The notes under the pieces: model-generated
What the model was told of the DNA's origin: nothing
Seen by the model: the letters and a program-made list of their open reading frames with translations, nothing else
The model's database searches: none
Position numbers and translations under genes: made by a program
Shown: positions 21,924 through 32,318 of the stretch, in pieces
How the letters are laid out: every line of letters starts with the position of its first letter
Numbering within the stretch: position 1 is the first letter of the stretch
Origin: Spirilliplanes yamanashiensis
GTDB taxonomy: Bacteria > Actinomycetota > Actinomycetes > Mycobacteriales > Micromonosporaceae
Assembly (NCBI RefSeq): GCF_016863475.1
Contig: NZ_BOOY01000044.1
Location: 1-52,406, forward strand
Length of the DNA stretch: 52,406 nucleotides
Direction: 5' to 3'

Positions 21924-22829
21924 TGGGCGCCAAGGAGGTGGCCGGGGCCGTGCGGGGCCGCGCACTCGCCCGGCGCCGGCTCGGCCCGGCGCTCGCCCGC
22001 CGCCTGGCCGGCCACGCCGGGCTGGACCCGGCGCTCGCCGATCTGGCGACCGGGCCCTACGGCCGGTACGCGCGGCCGGGACAGGACCTCGCCACCGCGG
22101 AACGGGCGATCGCCCGCACCCTGCTGTGGCACCTGCGTGTGCTCGCCGGCTGGCAGTCGCCGGCGGCCACCGAGCCGGTCCGGTTGCTGGGGGCGGCGTT
22201 CGAGCTGGCCAACCTCGGCGACCACGTGCGGCGGATCACCGGTGGCCCGGCCGTGGAGCCCTACGAGCTGGGCGCGTTCGCGTCCGCCTGGCGGCGGCTC
22301 GGCGCGGCCGCGACCACCGCCGAGGTGCGGGCCGTGCTGGCCGCGTCCGGCTGGGCGGACCCGGGCGCGGACACGCCGTGGGCGCTGACCGTCCTGCCGC
22401 GGCTCGGCTGGCTGCGCCGCGTCGCGGACCGGGTCCCGGACGCGCGGCCGTGGGCGGCCGGCGCCGCGCTGCTGCTGCTCGCCCGTGAGCACCTGGTCCG
22501 CGGCCGGCCGGTCGGGGACGCCGCCGCGGAGCAGCTGCGGCCCCTCGTCGGCGCGGGCTGCCTCGGCGCGGCCACCGTGCCGCGGCTGCGGGCCGCGGCG
22601 GCCCGCCCGGCCGGCTGGGTCCTCGACGGCATCGACGAACCCGACGCGCTGTGGCGTGCCGAGGTGGCCTGGTGGCGGCGGGTGGACTCCGACGGCGGGC
22701 GGCTGCTGCACGGCTCCGGCTTCGGCCGGCCGGTCGCCGTCGGCTGCGCGGCGGTGCTGGCCGCCGACGCGTGGCGGGTGCGGGCCGCGCTGGAGAGCGC
22801 CGCGCACGGGCACGGGACGGAGACCTTCG

Positions 22830-22843
<14 letters not shown>
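21923..22843 (+). CDS. A/V-type ATPase subunit C-like
   Basis: A 306-residue helical protein, Ala/Arg/Leu-rich, lying between the stalk gene and subunit I. Archaeal-type operons place subunit C (AC39/d family) in this neighbourhood; it forms the funnel joining the central stalk to the rotating ring. Segments such as ELANLGDHVRRITGG resemble the AC39 core motif in which short helices precede an asparagine-containing turn. Similarity is weak, so the call depends mainly on order and size. It overlaps the start of subunit I by 14 bases. Confidence 0.65.
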
Positions 22844-24643
<1,800 letters not shown>

Positions 24644-24645
24644 CC

Positions 24646-24861
24646 GTGGCACGCGTGGCGATCATCGGGGATCCGGTGCTGATCCGGGGCTGGGCGCTGG
24701 CGGGAGTGCTGCCACTGCCGGCGGCGGACGCCGCGGCCGCCCGGGCCGCGTGGGCGGCGCTGCCCGCGGACGTGGGCCTGGTGGTGCTCACGCCGCACGC
24801 CGCGGCGGCGCTGGAGCGGGGCCCCGACCGCCCCGCCGTGCTCCGGGCGGTGCTGCCGTGA
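24646..24861 (+). CDS. ntpF: A/V-type ATPase subunit F (short)
   Basis: A 71-residue protein with the subunit F opening VAIIGDPVLIRGWALAGV and the later strand VGLVVLTPHAAAAL. Subunit F sits in the central stalk with D and can regulate activity. Usual length is about 100, and the C-terminal regulatory part is missing here. It starts with GTG two bases after the subunit K stop. The stop overlaps the subunit E start (GTGA). Confidence 0.8.
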   Translation: MARVAIIGDPVLIRGWALAGVLPLPAADAAAARAAWAALPADVGLVVLTPHAAAALERGPDRPAVLRAVLP

Positions 24862-25364
24862 CCGCCCGCCCGGCGCCGGCGGCCGTCCGTGCGGCCCTCG
24901 GACCGGTGCGCGCGGCACTGGTGCGCCGCGCCAGGGCGGAGGCGGCGCGGCTGCGCGCGGCTGCGGCAGCCGAGGCGGCCGAACGGCTCGCCGCGGCGCG
25001 GGCGCGGGCCGCGGAGATCACGGCGGAGGCCGAGCGGGGCGGGCAGGCGGACGCGGAGACTCTCGGCGCGGCGACGGTCGCGGCGGCCGGGCGCGACGCG
25101 CGCCGGCTGGCGCTGGCCGCCCAGCGCCGGGCCTGGGACGGCCTGCGCGCCGCGGTGCGGCGGCAGCTGACCGTGCCGGGATCCCGGGAGGCGCTGGCCG
25201 CCCGCGTCGTCGCCGCGCTCGGACCGGCCGCGACGCTCACCGAGATCCCCGGCGGCGTCGCCGGGGAGGTGCCCGGGCGAAGGGTCGAGCTGACCCTCGA
25301 CGCGCTCGCCGACGAGGCCGTCGGCCGGTTGGGCCCGGCGGTGGCGGAGCTCTGGCGGCCATGA
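24858..25364 (+). CDS. ntpE: A/V-type ATPase subunit E (peripheral stalk)
   Basis: A 168-residue protein with a long Ala/Arg/Glu helix in the first 110 residues and a small globular C-terminal domain (ARVVAALGPAATLTE, then RVELTLDALADEAVG), which is the E subunit architecture. It pairs with the coiled-coil subunit to hold the catalytic head to subunit I. GTG start is coupled to subunit F. Its stop overlaps the ATG of subunit A. Confidence 0.78.
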   Translation: MTARPAPAAVRAALGPVRAALVRRARAEAARLRAAAAAEAAERLAAARARAAEITAEAERGGQADAETLGAATVAAAGRDARRLALAAQRRAWDGLRAAVRRQLTVPGSREALAARVVAALGPAATLTEIPGGVAGEVPGRRVELTLDALADEAVGRLGPAVAELWRP

Positions 25365-27079
25365 CCGCCTCGACCGTCACCCGCGTGGACGGCCCGCTGG
25401 TGGAGGTGACCCACGGCGGCCGGATGGCCATGTTCGACCTGGTCGAACTCGGCCCCGCCCGGCTGCCCGGCGAGGTGGTGGCGATCCGCGACGGGCTGGC
25501 CACCGTGCAGGCGTACGAGTACACCGGCGGGCTGCGCCCCGGCGACCCGGTCCGCGGGGAGGGCACGCCGCTCACCGCCCGCCTCGGCCCCGGCCTGCTC
25601 GGCGCGGTCTTCGACGGGCTGCTCCGCCCGCTCAGCGGCGGCCCGGTCTGGCTCGTGCCCGGGTCGTCGGCCGCCGGCGCGGACGGCCGGTCGTGGCCGT
25701 TCACCCCGGCCGTCCGGCCGGGGCAGGGCGTGGCCGCGGGTGACCTGCTCGGCACGGTGCCCGGCCCCGGCGCGGTGGACTACCGGATCCTGGTGCCGCC
25801 CGGCGCCGGCGGCCGGGTCGGCGCGGTCGCGCCCGCCGGGCCGCTGACCGGCACCGGCGTGGTCGCCACGGTCGGCGGGACGCCGGTGCCGCTGTGCGCC
25901 CGGTGGCCGGTGCGGCGCCCGCGGCCGTGCCGCCGCCGGGTGCCCGCCGGCACCCCGCTGCACACCGGCCAGCGCGTGCTCGACCTCCTCTTCCCCGTCC
26001 TCAAGGGCAGCACCGTGGCGGTGCCGGGCGGCTTCGGCACCGGCAAGACGATGCTGCTGCAGCAGATCGCGAAGTGGTGCGACGCGGACGTGATCGTCTA
26101 CGCCGGGTGCGGGGAGCGCGGCAACGAGATGGCCGACGTCGTCGCCGACCTGTTCGCGCTGCCGGACCCCCGGACCGGCGGCCTGCTCGCCGACCGCACG
26201 GTCGCCATCGCGAACACGTCCAACATGCCGATGATGGCGCGCGAGGCGAGCGTGCACACCGCCGTCACGGTCGCCGAGTACTTCCGCGACATGGGCCGGG
26301 ACGTGCTGGTCATCGCCGACTCGACGTCCCGGTGGGCGGAGGCGCTGCGCGAGTTCGCCGCCCGCAACGGCGCGCTGCCCGCCGAGGAGGGCTACCCCGC
26401 CGACCTCGCGTCGGCGCTGGCCGCCTTCTACGAACGGGCCGGGGCGGTGGACACCCTGGGCGGCCTGCGCGGCTCGGTGACCATCGTCGGTGCGGTCTCC
26501 CCGCCCGGCGGCGACCTGACGGAGCCGGTGACGGCGCACACCCAGCGGTTCACCCGCAACCTGTGGACGCTGGACCGGGAGCTGGCGTACGCCCGGCACT
26601 ACCCGGCGGTGTCCTGGGCGGCGTCGTTCTCCCAGGACGCCGGCGCGGCCGCGGCCTGGCACGGGCGGAACAACGACGGCGCGTGGGTGGTGCGCCGGGC
26701 GCGCGCCCTGACCCTGCTCGCCGAGGCCGACCGCCTGGCCGCGCTGGCGGACCTGGTCGGCCTCGGGGGTCTCGCCCCGGCGGAGCGCGTCTCGGTGCAC
26801 ACCGCCCGGCTCCTGCGCGACGCGGTGCTGCGGCAGAGCGCCCTGTCGGCGAACGACGCCTCGTGCGGCCCGGCGAAGGGCGCGGCCCTGGTGGAGGCGG
26901 TGCTGACCGTGGGCGACGCCGCCCGGCGGCTGGTCGACCGCGGCGCCGACCCGGCCCGGATCGACGCCGTGGACACCGGGCCCCTGGTACGCGCCCGCGA
27001 CGCGGCGGGCGCCGAGGACACGGCGGCCGTCGCGGCCGCCCGCGACGCGGTGCTGACCGCCCTGGAGGCGACGACGTGA
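25361..27079 (+). CDS. ntpA: A/V-type ATPase catalytic subunit A
   Basis: Complete 572-residue catalytic subunit. The Walker A loop is GGFGTGKT with Lys229. It also has GERGNEM, the Walker B region VLVIADSTSRWAEALRE, and SPPGGDLTEPVT. The A-type insertion domain is present before the P-loop (about residues 115-190). All residues expected for ATP hydrolysis or synthesis are seen. Together with subunit B it makes the hexameric head. ATGA coupling joins it to subunit E, and its stop overlaps the GTG of subunit B. Confidence 0.96.
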   Translation: MTASTVTRVDGPLVEVTHGGRMAMFDLVELGPARLPGEVVAIRDGLATVQAYEYTGGLRPGDPVRGEGTPLTARLGPGLLGAVFDGLLRPLSGGPVWLVPGSSAAGADGRSWPFTPAVRPGQGVAAGDLLGTVPGPGAVDYRILVPPGAGGRVGAVAPAGPLTGTGVVATVGGTPVPLCARWPVRRPRPCRRRVPAGTPLHTGQRVLDLLFPVLKGSTVAVPGGFGTGKTMLLQQIAKWCDADVIVYAGCGERGNEMADVVADLFALPDPRTGGLLADRTVAIANTSNMPMMAREASVHTAVTVAEYFRDMGRDVLVIADSTSRWAEALREFAARNGALPAEEGYPADLASALAAFYERAGAVDTLGGLRGSVTIVGAVSPPGGDLTEPVTAHTQRFTRNLWTLDRELAYARHYPAVSWAASFSQDAGAAAAWHGRNNDGAWVVRRARALTLLAEADRLAALADLVGLGGLAPAERVSVHTARLLRDAVLRQSALSANDASCGPAKGAALVEAVLTVGDAARRLVDRGADPARIDAVDTGPLVRARDAAGAEDTAAVAAARDAVLTALEATT

Positions 27080-28451
27080 CCGGGTACGGGGCCGTGTCGT
27101 ACACGGCGGTGCGGGAGCTGTACGGCCCGCTGGTGGTGCTGTCCGGGATCGGCGGGGTCGGCTGGGACGAGTCGGCCACCGTGCGGCTGGCTTCGGGCGA
27201 GGAGCGGCACGGCCTCGTGCTGGCCGTCGACCGGGACCTAGCCGTGGTGCAGGTGCTCGAGGGCACGGCGGGGATGGATCCGGAGGCGACCGCCGTCACC
27301 TTCGCGGGCGAGCCGCTGCACGTGCCGGTCGGGCCGGGCTGGCTGGGCCGCACCTGCAACGGCCGCGGCGACCCGATCGACGACGGCCCGCCCGTGCTCG
27401 GCGAGCGGCGGGCCTCGGTGGCGGGGGCACCGCTCAACCCGGTCTGGCGGGACCCCCGGCCGAGCCGGTGCTGACCGGCGTGTCCGCGGTGGACGCGCTG
27501 ACCACCCTGGTCAGGGGGCAGAAGCTGCCGGTCTTCTCGCACGCGGGACTGCCGCACCTGAGGCTGGCGACCCAGATCGCCGCGCAGGCGACGGCCGGCG
27601 GTGCGCCGTTCGCGGTGATCTTCGCCGGGATGGGCCTCACCCACGCCGACGCCGACGCGGTTCGCGACACGCTCGACGCGCGGGCCGCCGCGGGCGAGCT
27701 CACCCTGCTGATCAACACCGCCGACGACCCCGTCATCGAACGGATCCTGACGCCGCGGCTGGCCCTGACGGTCGCCGAGGACCTGGCCTTCGCCGAGGGC
27801 CGGCACGTGCTCGTCGTGATGACCGACATGACCAGCTACGCGGAGGCGGTCCGCGAGGTGTCCGCCGCGCGCGGCGAGATGCCCGGCCGGCGCGCCTACC
27901 CCGGCTACCTGTACAGCGATCTCGCGTCGCTCTACGAGCGCTGCGGACGGGTCCGCGGCAGGCCCGGGTCGGTCACCGTGCTGCCGGTGCTCACCATGCC
28001 GGGCGGCGACATCACCCACCCCGTGCCCGACCTCACCGGCTACATCACGGAGGGGCAGATCGTCCTGTCGCCGGACCTGCACGCCCGCGGCGTCTACCCG
28101 CCGGTGGACGCGCTGTCGTCGCTGTCGCGGCTGATGCGCCACGGCGCCGGGCCGGGCCGGACCCGCGACGACCACCTGGATCTGGCGGCCCAGGTGCTGG
28201 CCGCGCTGGCCCGGGCCCGCCAGGCCGCGGAACTGGCCGATCTGGTGGGGCCCGCCGGGCTGAGCGACGTCGACCGCCGCTACCTCGACTTCGAACGGGC
28301 GTACCGGTCGGGGCTCGTCGCCCAGGAGGAGGGGGCACGGTCGCTGGCCGAGACGCTGCGGCTGGCCTGGGACGCCGTGCTGGTGCTGCCGCGCAGCGAG
28401 CTGGTGCTGCTGCCGGACCGGCTGCTCGACGCGTACGGACGGCCGTCGTGA
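27076..28451 (+). CDS. ntpB: A/V-type ATPase subunit B, interrupted by a one-base frameshift
   Basis: The non-catalytic nucleotide-site subunit. The first part (from GTG 27076) reads AVRELYGPLVVLSG, then GRTCNGRGDPIDDGPP and GAPLNPVWRDP, then runs out of frame to a stop at 27474. The family sequence resumes in the neighbouring frame from about 27459 as AEPVLTGVSAVDALTTLVRG, then QKLPVFSHAGLPH, and continues to 28451. Restoring one C would give 458 residues, the normal length. All downstream sequence is well preserved, which argues for a sequencing error or a very recent mutation. As written, the window encodes two fragments, about 27076-27474 and 27468-28451. Confidence 0.9.
27453..27457 (+). 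other. Frameshift point in subunit B (C5 run)
   Basis: GACCCCCGG reads D-P-R and leads to a stop. With six Cs it would read D-P-P-A-E, the expected family sequence. This places the missing base in the C run, a common site for indel errors and slippage. Confidence 0.75.
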
Positions 28452-29119
28452 CCGCCCCCGTGCCCGGCGCCCCGCCCGGCCGGGCGGGGGTGCTGTGGCT
28501 GCGCCGCCGGCTGGCCGCGGCCGACGCGGGTGCCGGCCTGCTGACCCGCAAGCTGGTCATGCTGACCGCCGAGGCGCGGCGGCGCGACGCCGAGGCGCAC
28601 GCCGCCGAGGACCGGTGGCGCGCCCTGGCCGCCGAAGCGGGCCGGCGGCTGGAGCGGGCCGGGATGATCGACGGCGACGCCGCCGTCACGGCGGCGGGCG
28701 GGCCGGCCACCGTGGACGTCCGCTGGGCCACCCTGCTCGGGGTGCGCTACCCGGCGACCGCGACCTGCGCCGCGCCGGCCCGGCCGCCCGGCGCGGCGCC
28801 GGCCGGCGGCAGCGCCGCGCTGCAGGCGGAGGCGGCCGTGCGCGCCGCGCTGCCCGCCGCTGCCCGGTGCGCGGCGGCGGCCCGGGCCGCCGCGGAGATC
28901 GACCGCGAGGTCACCCTCACCCGGCAGCGGCTGCGCGCTCTGCAGCGCCGCTGGATCCCCCGGCTCGCCGCCGCCCTGCGGAGCGTGCAGGCGCAGATCG
29001 AGGAGGCCGAGGCCGCCGACGCGGTGCGCCGCCGGTGGGCCGCCGGCGCGAGACGGTCCGGCGGATCGGGACCACCGGCCCTGTCGGCCGCCCGGCGGCC
29101 GGCGCAGCGTGAGGGGTGA
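28448..29119 (+). CDS. ntpD: A/V-type ATPase subunit D (central stalk)
   Basis: A 223-residue helical protein. The N-terminal helix has the D signature (LRRRLAAADAGAGLLTRKLVML), and the C-terminal helix has TRQRLRALQRRWIPRLAAAL, matching the pattern TRRRVNALE...IP of the family. Subunit D is the rotating axle inside the A3B3 head. GTG start overlaps the subunit B stop. The last 50 bases contain the DosR-like box of the next gene, and the final residues are a disordered Gly/Pro/Ala tail. Confidence 0.85.
   Translation: MTAPVPGAPPGRAGVLWLRRRLAAADAGAGLLTRKLVMLTAEARRRDAEAHAAEDRWRALAAEAGRRLERAGMIDGDAAVTAAGGPATVDVRWATLLGVRYPATATCAAPARPPGAAPAGGSAALQAEAAVRAALPAAARCAAAARAAAEIDREVTLTRQRLRALQRRWIPRLAAALRSVQAQIEEAEAADAVRRRWAAGARRSGGSGPPALSAARRPAQREG
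29068..29081. promoter_or_regulatory. DosR-like box inside subunit D, before aldolase
   Basis: Perfect GGGACCACCGGCCC followed by TGTCGG, among the best copies in the window. It lies within the end of the subunit D gene and ends 54 bp before the aldolase ATG, suggesting a separate promoter for the aldolase unit. Confidence 0.65.
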
Positions 29120-29135
29120 AGGGAAGGAGGCCGCC

Positions 29136-30029
29136 ATGACCACGCGGCTGACACTCGACCAGTGCGGGCTGAACACCGGGAAGAAGACCCGCCTGCACCG
29201 CATCCTCTACCGGCACGGACTGGGCAACGGCACGGCGCTGTTCCTGCCGTACGACCAGGGCCTGGAGCACGGGCCACGAGACTTCTTCGCCAATCCCGAC
29301 GCGGCGAGCCCCCGCTACATCATCCGGCTGGCCCTGGAGGGCGGGTTCAACGGCATCGCGATCCAGATCGGCCTGGCGGAGAAGTTCTACTGGGACTACG
29401 CCGGCGAGGTGCCGCTGATCCTCAAGCTCAACGGCAAGACGGAGATCCCGTCCGACGCCGAAGCCCTGTCACCGCTGCACGCCACCGTCGCCGACGCCGT
29501 GCGGCTCGGCGCCGACGCCGTCGGCTACACCCTGTACGTCGGCACGCCGGCCCAGGAGCGCGACTTCGCCCAGCTGCAGGCGGTGCGCCGCGACGCGCAA
29601 CGGCTCGGCATGCCGCTCATCGTGTGGGCGTACCCGCGCGGCGCCGCCATCGCCGCCAAGGGCGGCAAGGACTCGTTCTACGCCGTGCACTACGCCGCCC
29701 GCACCGCCGGCGAGCTGGGCGCGGACATGGTGAAGGTCAACTTCCCGCACCCGGAGAAGCGCACCGCCGTGCCGGCCCCGTACGACCGGGAGTACTCCAC
29801 CGGCAACGCCGTCGAACAGGTCGTGCGCGCGGCCAACCGCACCTTGCTGCTGATCTCCGGCGGGGCCAAGGCGGGCGACGACGCCATGATCGAGAAGGCC
29901 TCCGAGTCGATGGCCGGCGGCGCCACCGGGCTGATCTTCGGTCGCAACGTCTGGCAGCGTCCGTGGCCGGAGTCACTGCGGTTCGTGACCCGCCTGCGCG
30001 ACGTCCTGGCGAAGTACCCGACGGTGTGA
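29136..30029 (+). CDS. fbaB: Class I fructose-bisphosphate aldolase (DhnA/FbaB type)
   Basis: A 297-residue aldolase of the archaeal/DhnA class I family, which cleaves fructose 1,6-bisphosphate through a Schiff base. Visible are PYDQGLEHGPRDF at the phosphate site, DMVKVNFPHPE with the likely Schiff-base Lys200, LLISGGAKAGDDA, and ATGLIFGRNVWQR at the C-terminal phosphate loop. Being metal-independent, it suits conditions where class II enzymes fail. ATG follows AAGGAGG. It sits after the ATPase operon with its own box and is followed 25 bp later by a flavodoxin gene. Confidence 0.93.
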   Translation: MTTRLTLDQCGLNTGKKTRLHRILYRHGLGNGTALFLPYDQGLEHGPRDFFANPDAASPRYIIRLALEGGFNGIAIQIGLAEKFYWDYAGEVPLILKLNGKTEIPSDAEALSPLHATVADAVRLGADAVGYTLYVGTPAQERDFAQLQAVRRDAQRLGMPLIVWAYPRGAAIAAKGGKDSFYAVHYAARTAGELGADMVKVNFPHPEKRTAVPAPYDREYSTGNAVEQVVRAANRTLLLISGGAKAGDDAMIEKASESMAGGATGLIFGRNVWQRPWPESLRFVTRLRDVLAKYPTV

Positions 30030-30054
30030 CGCGAACGCGAGAGGGGGCAGACCC

Positions 30055-30564
30055 ATGCGGGTGCTGCTGGTGTACGAGTCGATGTTCGGCAACACGGCGC
30101 TGATCGCCCAGGCGGTCGCGGACGGGATGAGCGGACGCGTGCACGTGCGCGTCGCGGACGCGGCCACCATGCCGGAGGTGGCCGGGATGGACGCCGTCGT
30201 GGTGGGCGCGCCCACCCACGCGTTCGGCCTGAGCCGGCCGTCCACCCGGCTGGGCGCGGCCGAGCGGGGCGCGCCGGCGCCCCCGGACCGGCCCGGCACG
30301 AGGGAGTGGCTGGCCGCCCTGCCGCACGCCGCGCTGCCCGCGGCCGTCTTCGACACGGTGTTCGCCAAGCCGATCCTGCTCGGCTCGGCGGCCGGCAAGG
30401 CGGCACGGCTGCTGCGCCGGGCCGGGTACCGGTTGATCGTGCCGCCGGAGAGCTTCTGGGTCACCGACACGGCCGGGCCGCTGCGCGCCGGTGAGCTGGA
30501 CCGGGCCCGCCGCTGGGGCGAGCAGATCGCGGCCGCCGTCGCCGCGCCGCAGCACACCGGCTGA
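30055..30564 (+). CDS. Flavodoxin-like protein
   Basis: A 169-residue flavodoxin fold protein. The FMN phosphate loop is YESMFGNTALIA, and the second flavin loop region is VVVGAPTHAFGLSRP. Such proteins carry electrons at low potential; a flavodoxin could supply electrons for PflA activation, which requires a one-electron donor, but this is inference. ATG follows GAGAGGGGG. It probably shares the aldolase promoter. Confidence 0.88.
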   Translation: MRVLLVYESMFGNTALIAQAVADGMSGRVHVRVADAATMPEVAGMDAVVVGAPTHAFGLSRPSTRLGAAERGAPAPPDRPGTREWLAALPHAALPAAVFDTVFAKPILLGSAAGKAARLLRRAGYRLIVPPESFWVTDTAGPLRAGELDRARRWGEQIAAAVAAPQHTG

Positions 30565-30711
30565 GGCAGGCGCACGGGGAGGACGACGGGCCCGCCGGCC
30601 GCCGGTTTTAGGCGAAGCGTTCGTATTCGGACGGACTGGGCTTCCCAGCCGGCGAGGCGCCGCCTACGGTGAGCCGTCGACGTTGCCCGTCGCCGAGCAC
30701 CGGGAGGCACG

Positions 30712-31482
30712 GTGGCCCTGCGATGCCTGCCCAGGCGTGATCTGACCAGCGGCGTCACCACGGTCCGGCTCACCGGTGACCTGGATGCCCGGACCGCCTC
30801 CGACGCCCGCGAGGCGATCGAGGGGCAGGCCGCCGAGTGCCCGGCGGCGGTGATCGTGGACGTCGGCGGGGTGCGGGCCGCCGACGCGGCGTCGTGCGAC
30901 GCGCTGATCCGCGCCCGCGACACGGCCGCCGACCGGTGGGGCGTGCCGGTGCTGCTGTGTTCCGCCCCGCCGGACCTGGCCGGCCTGCTCGGCGCGGGGC
31001 GCCGGCGTGCGACCGTCTACCCCGACCAGCACCGTGCGGTCCGGGCGGTGGCGGCGACCGTGCCCCGCTGGCAGTACCTGCAGCTGCCGCCCGTGCCCGA
31101 GGCGGTGTCCGACGCCCGAGGGCTGGTGGGCGACGCGTGCCTGTCCTGGGGGCTGACGCGATTGCGCGACGCCGCGCGGCTGGTCGCCACGGAACTCGCG
31201 GCCAACGCCGTCCGGCACGCGCGCACGGAGTTCGCGGTGACGACGTCGCTCAGCGACGTCTACCTGCGGGTGGGGGTGCAGGACGGCAGCCCGGTCATAC
31301 CGCCGGGCCCGACCGGGCGGGGGCTGATGATCGTTGCCCGCCTCGCCGAGCACTGGACGACGGTCCGGCTGCCTGCGGGCAAGCTCATCCTGGCTCTGTT
31401 GCGCCGCCGGGGTCCGGCCGGGACCCCCGGTCACGCGGCGACGTCGATGAAGATCCTCCCGGTCAGCTCCCCGACCCGGTAG
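30712..31482 (+). CDS. STAS domain fused to an anti-sigma-type ATPase domain
   Basis: A 256-residue fusion. Residues about 1-100 are a STAS (anti-anti-sigma) domain (TTVRLTGDLDARTAS, VIVDVGGVRAADAAS). Residues about 110-245 are an RsbW/SpoIIAB-like HATPase (ELAANAVRHART as the N box, GRGLMIVARLAEHW as the G box). The phosphorylatable serine usually found in DSSG is replaced (DAAS), so the STAS part may be a constitutive binder. Likely a regulator of stress sigma factors or another partner switch. GTG follows GGGAGG. Its last 52 bases overlap a convergent gene. Confidence 0.82.
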   Translation: MALRCLPRRDLTSGVTTVRLTGDLDARTASDAREAIEGQAAECPAAVIVDVGGVRAADAASCDALIRARDTAADRWGVPVLLCSAPPDLAGLLGAGRRRATVYPDQHRAVRAVAATVPRWQYLQLPPVPEAVSDARGLVGDACLSWGLTRLRDAARLVATELAANAVRHARTEFAVTTSLSDVYLRVGVQDGSPVIPPGPTGRGLMIVARLAEHWTTVRLPAGKLILALLRRRGPAGTPGHAATSMKILPVSSPTR

Positions 31483-32123
31483 CCCACGACGTCGTCGAGC
31501 CCGATGGCGACCGACACGTGCCCCTCGAAGTCGCCGGCCACCGCGTACCCCCGCATCATCGACAGGTCGAGCCGGCGGGCGCCGGACAGCGTGGCCGTCC
31601 CGTCGTCCTCGTGCGCCTGGGCCGGGCTCAGCACGACCAGCAGGAAGCGGCGGCCCGGGACCGCCACCGGGCGGTCGGACGGGTCGGTGCGGACCTCGTC
31701 GACGTAGCGGACCGTGTACCCGGGCAGGGCGCCGCGGATGTCGAACACGAGCCGGTCGAAGCCTTCCCGCGGGTGCGCGGCGGCGCGGATCCGCAGCACG
31801 ACCGGCACGGGCGGCACGGCCGGCCGGTGCACCACCGTGGTCGGCCCGGAGGTCCACGGGGAGACGGTCCAGTGCGCCGCACCCGGGGCCGGGGTGCCGA
31901 CCGGCGTGCTCGCTCCCGGCGTGGCGGGACGGGCCGACGGGGGCGACGACGGCGGCGACGGGCGCCCCGACGGGCCGGGTGACGGCGCCGAGCTCGACGT
32001 CCCCGGTGCGCCCGGCACCGGCCCGGGGGTGCCGGGGGTGCCGGCGTCGCCTCCGCAGCCGGCCGTGGCGGCGACCGTCACCGCGGCGACCACGATGCCG
32101 AGCCGGGACAGGTGCAGGTTCAT
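31431..32123 (-). CDS. Lipoprotein with AMIN-like domain
   Basis: A 230-residue exported lipoprotein. The signal segment LGIVVAAVTVAATAGC ends in a lipobox cysteine. It is followed by a Pro/Ser/Gly-rich linker of about 60 residues, then a beta-rich domain (FDRLVFDIRGALPGYTVRY and GRRFLLVVLSP, ending GRIFIDVAA) resembling the AMIN-like family of actinobacterial surface proteins. Role unknown; binding to the cell wall is plausible. The ATG at 32123 has GGGAGTC upstream. It is divergent from the hibernation factor gene, with boxes between them, and overlaps the preceding gene tail to tail. Confidence 0.8.
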   Translation of the reverse strand: MNLHLSRLGIVVAAVTVAATAGCGGDAGTPGTPGPVPGAPGTSSSAPSPGPSGRPSPPSSPPSARPATPGASTPVGTPAPGAAHWTVSPWTSGPTTVVHRPAVPPVPVVLRIRAAAHPREGFDRLVFDIRGALPGYTVRYVDEVRTDPSDRPVAVPGRRFLLVVLSPAQAHEDDGTATLSGARRLDLSMMRGYAVAGDFEGHVSVAIGLDDVVGYRVGELTGRIFIDVAA

Positions 32124-32206
32124 GACGACTCCCTCCGGCGAGCCGGCCGGCCTCGGCACGGCCGGGCCTCACCTTTCACGCTGCGCCGCCCGCCGTCGCC
32201 GGGGCA

Positions 32207-32268
32207 GGGCCGGTCGGCCCGCGGCGGGCGCCGTCGGTCCCCGTCACGCGGCGCGGGACCTTCGGCCC
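32207..32268. promoter_or_regulatory. Divergent cluster of DosR-like boxes
   Basis: Two perfect boxes, 32207-32220 (GGGCCGGTCGGCCC) and 32255-32268 (GGGACCTTCGGCCC followed by TGTCG), flank an imperfect one at 32228-32241. The last ends 50 bp before the hibernation factor gene. The first lies 83 bp from the lipoprotein start on the other strand. Confidence 0.6.
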
Positions 32269-32318
32269 TGTCGATCGGTCGCCGCGACGGGTCAGCCTGG
32301 CCGGGGAGGGAGGGGGCC

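Noticed and set aside
27453-27474. Programmed -1 frameshift as the way subunit B is made
   Set aside because: The A-site codon would not re-pair well after a -1 slip, I see no obvious downstream stimulator, and frameshifting is not known for this subunit. A missing C is simpler.
30605-30626. GTTT ... CGTAT as a sigma-B type promoter before the STAS-ATPase gene
   Set aside because: The spacing is about 12 bp instead of 14-16 and the -10 lacks GGG.
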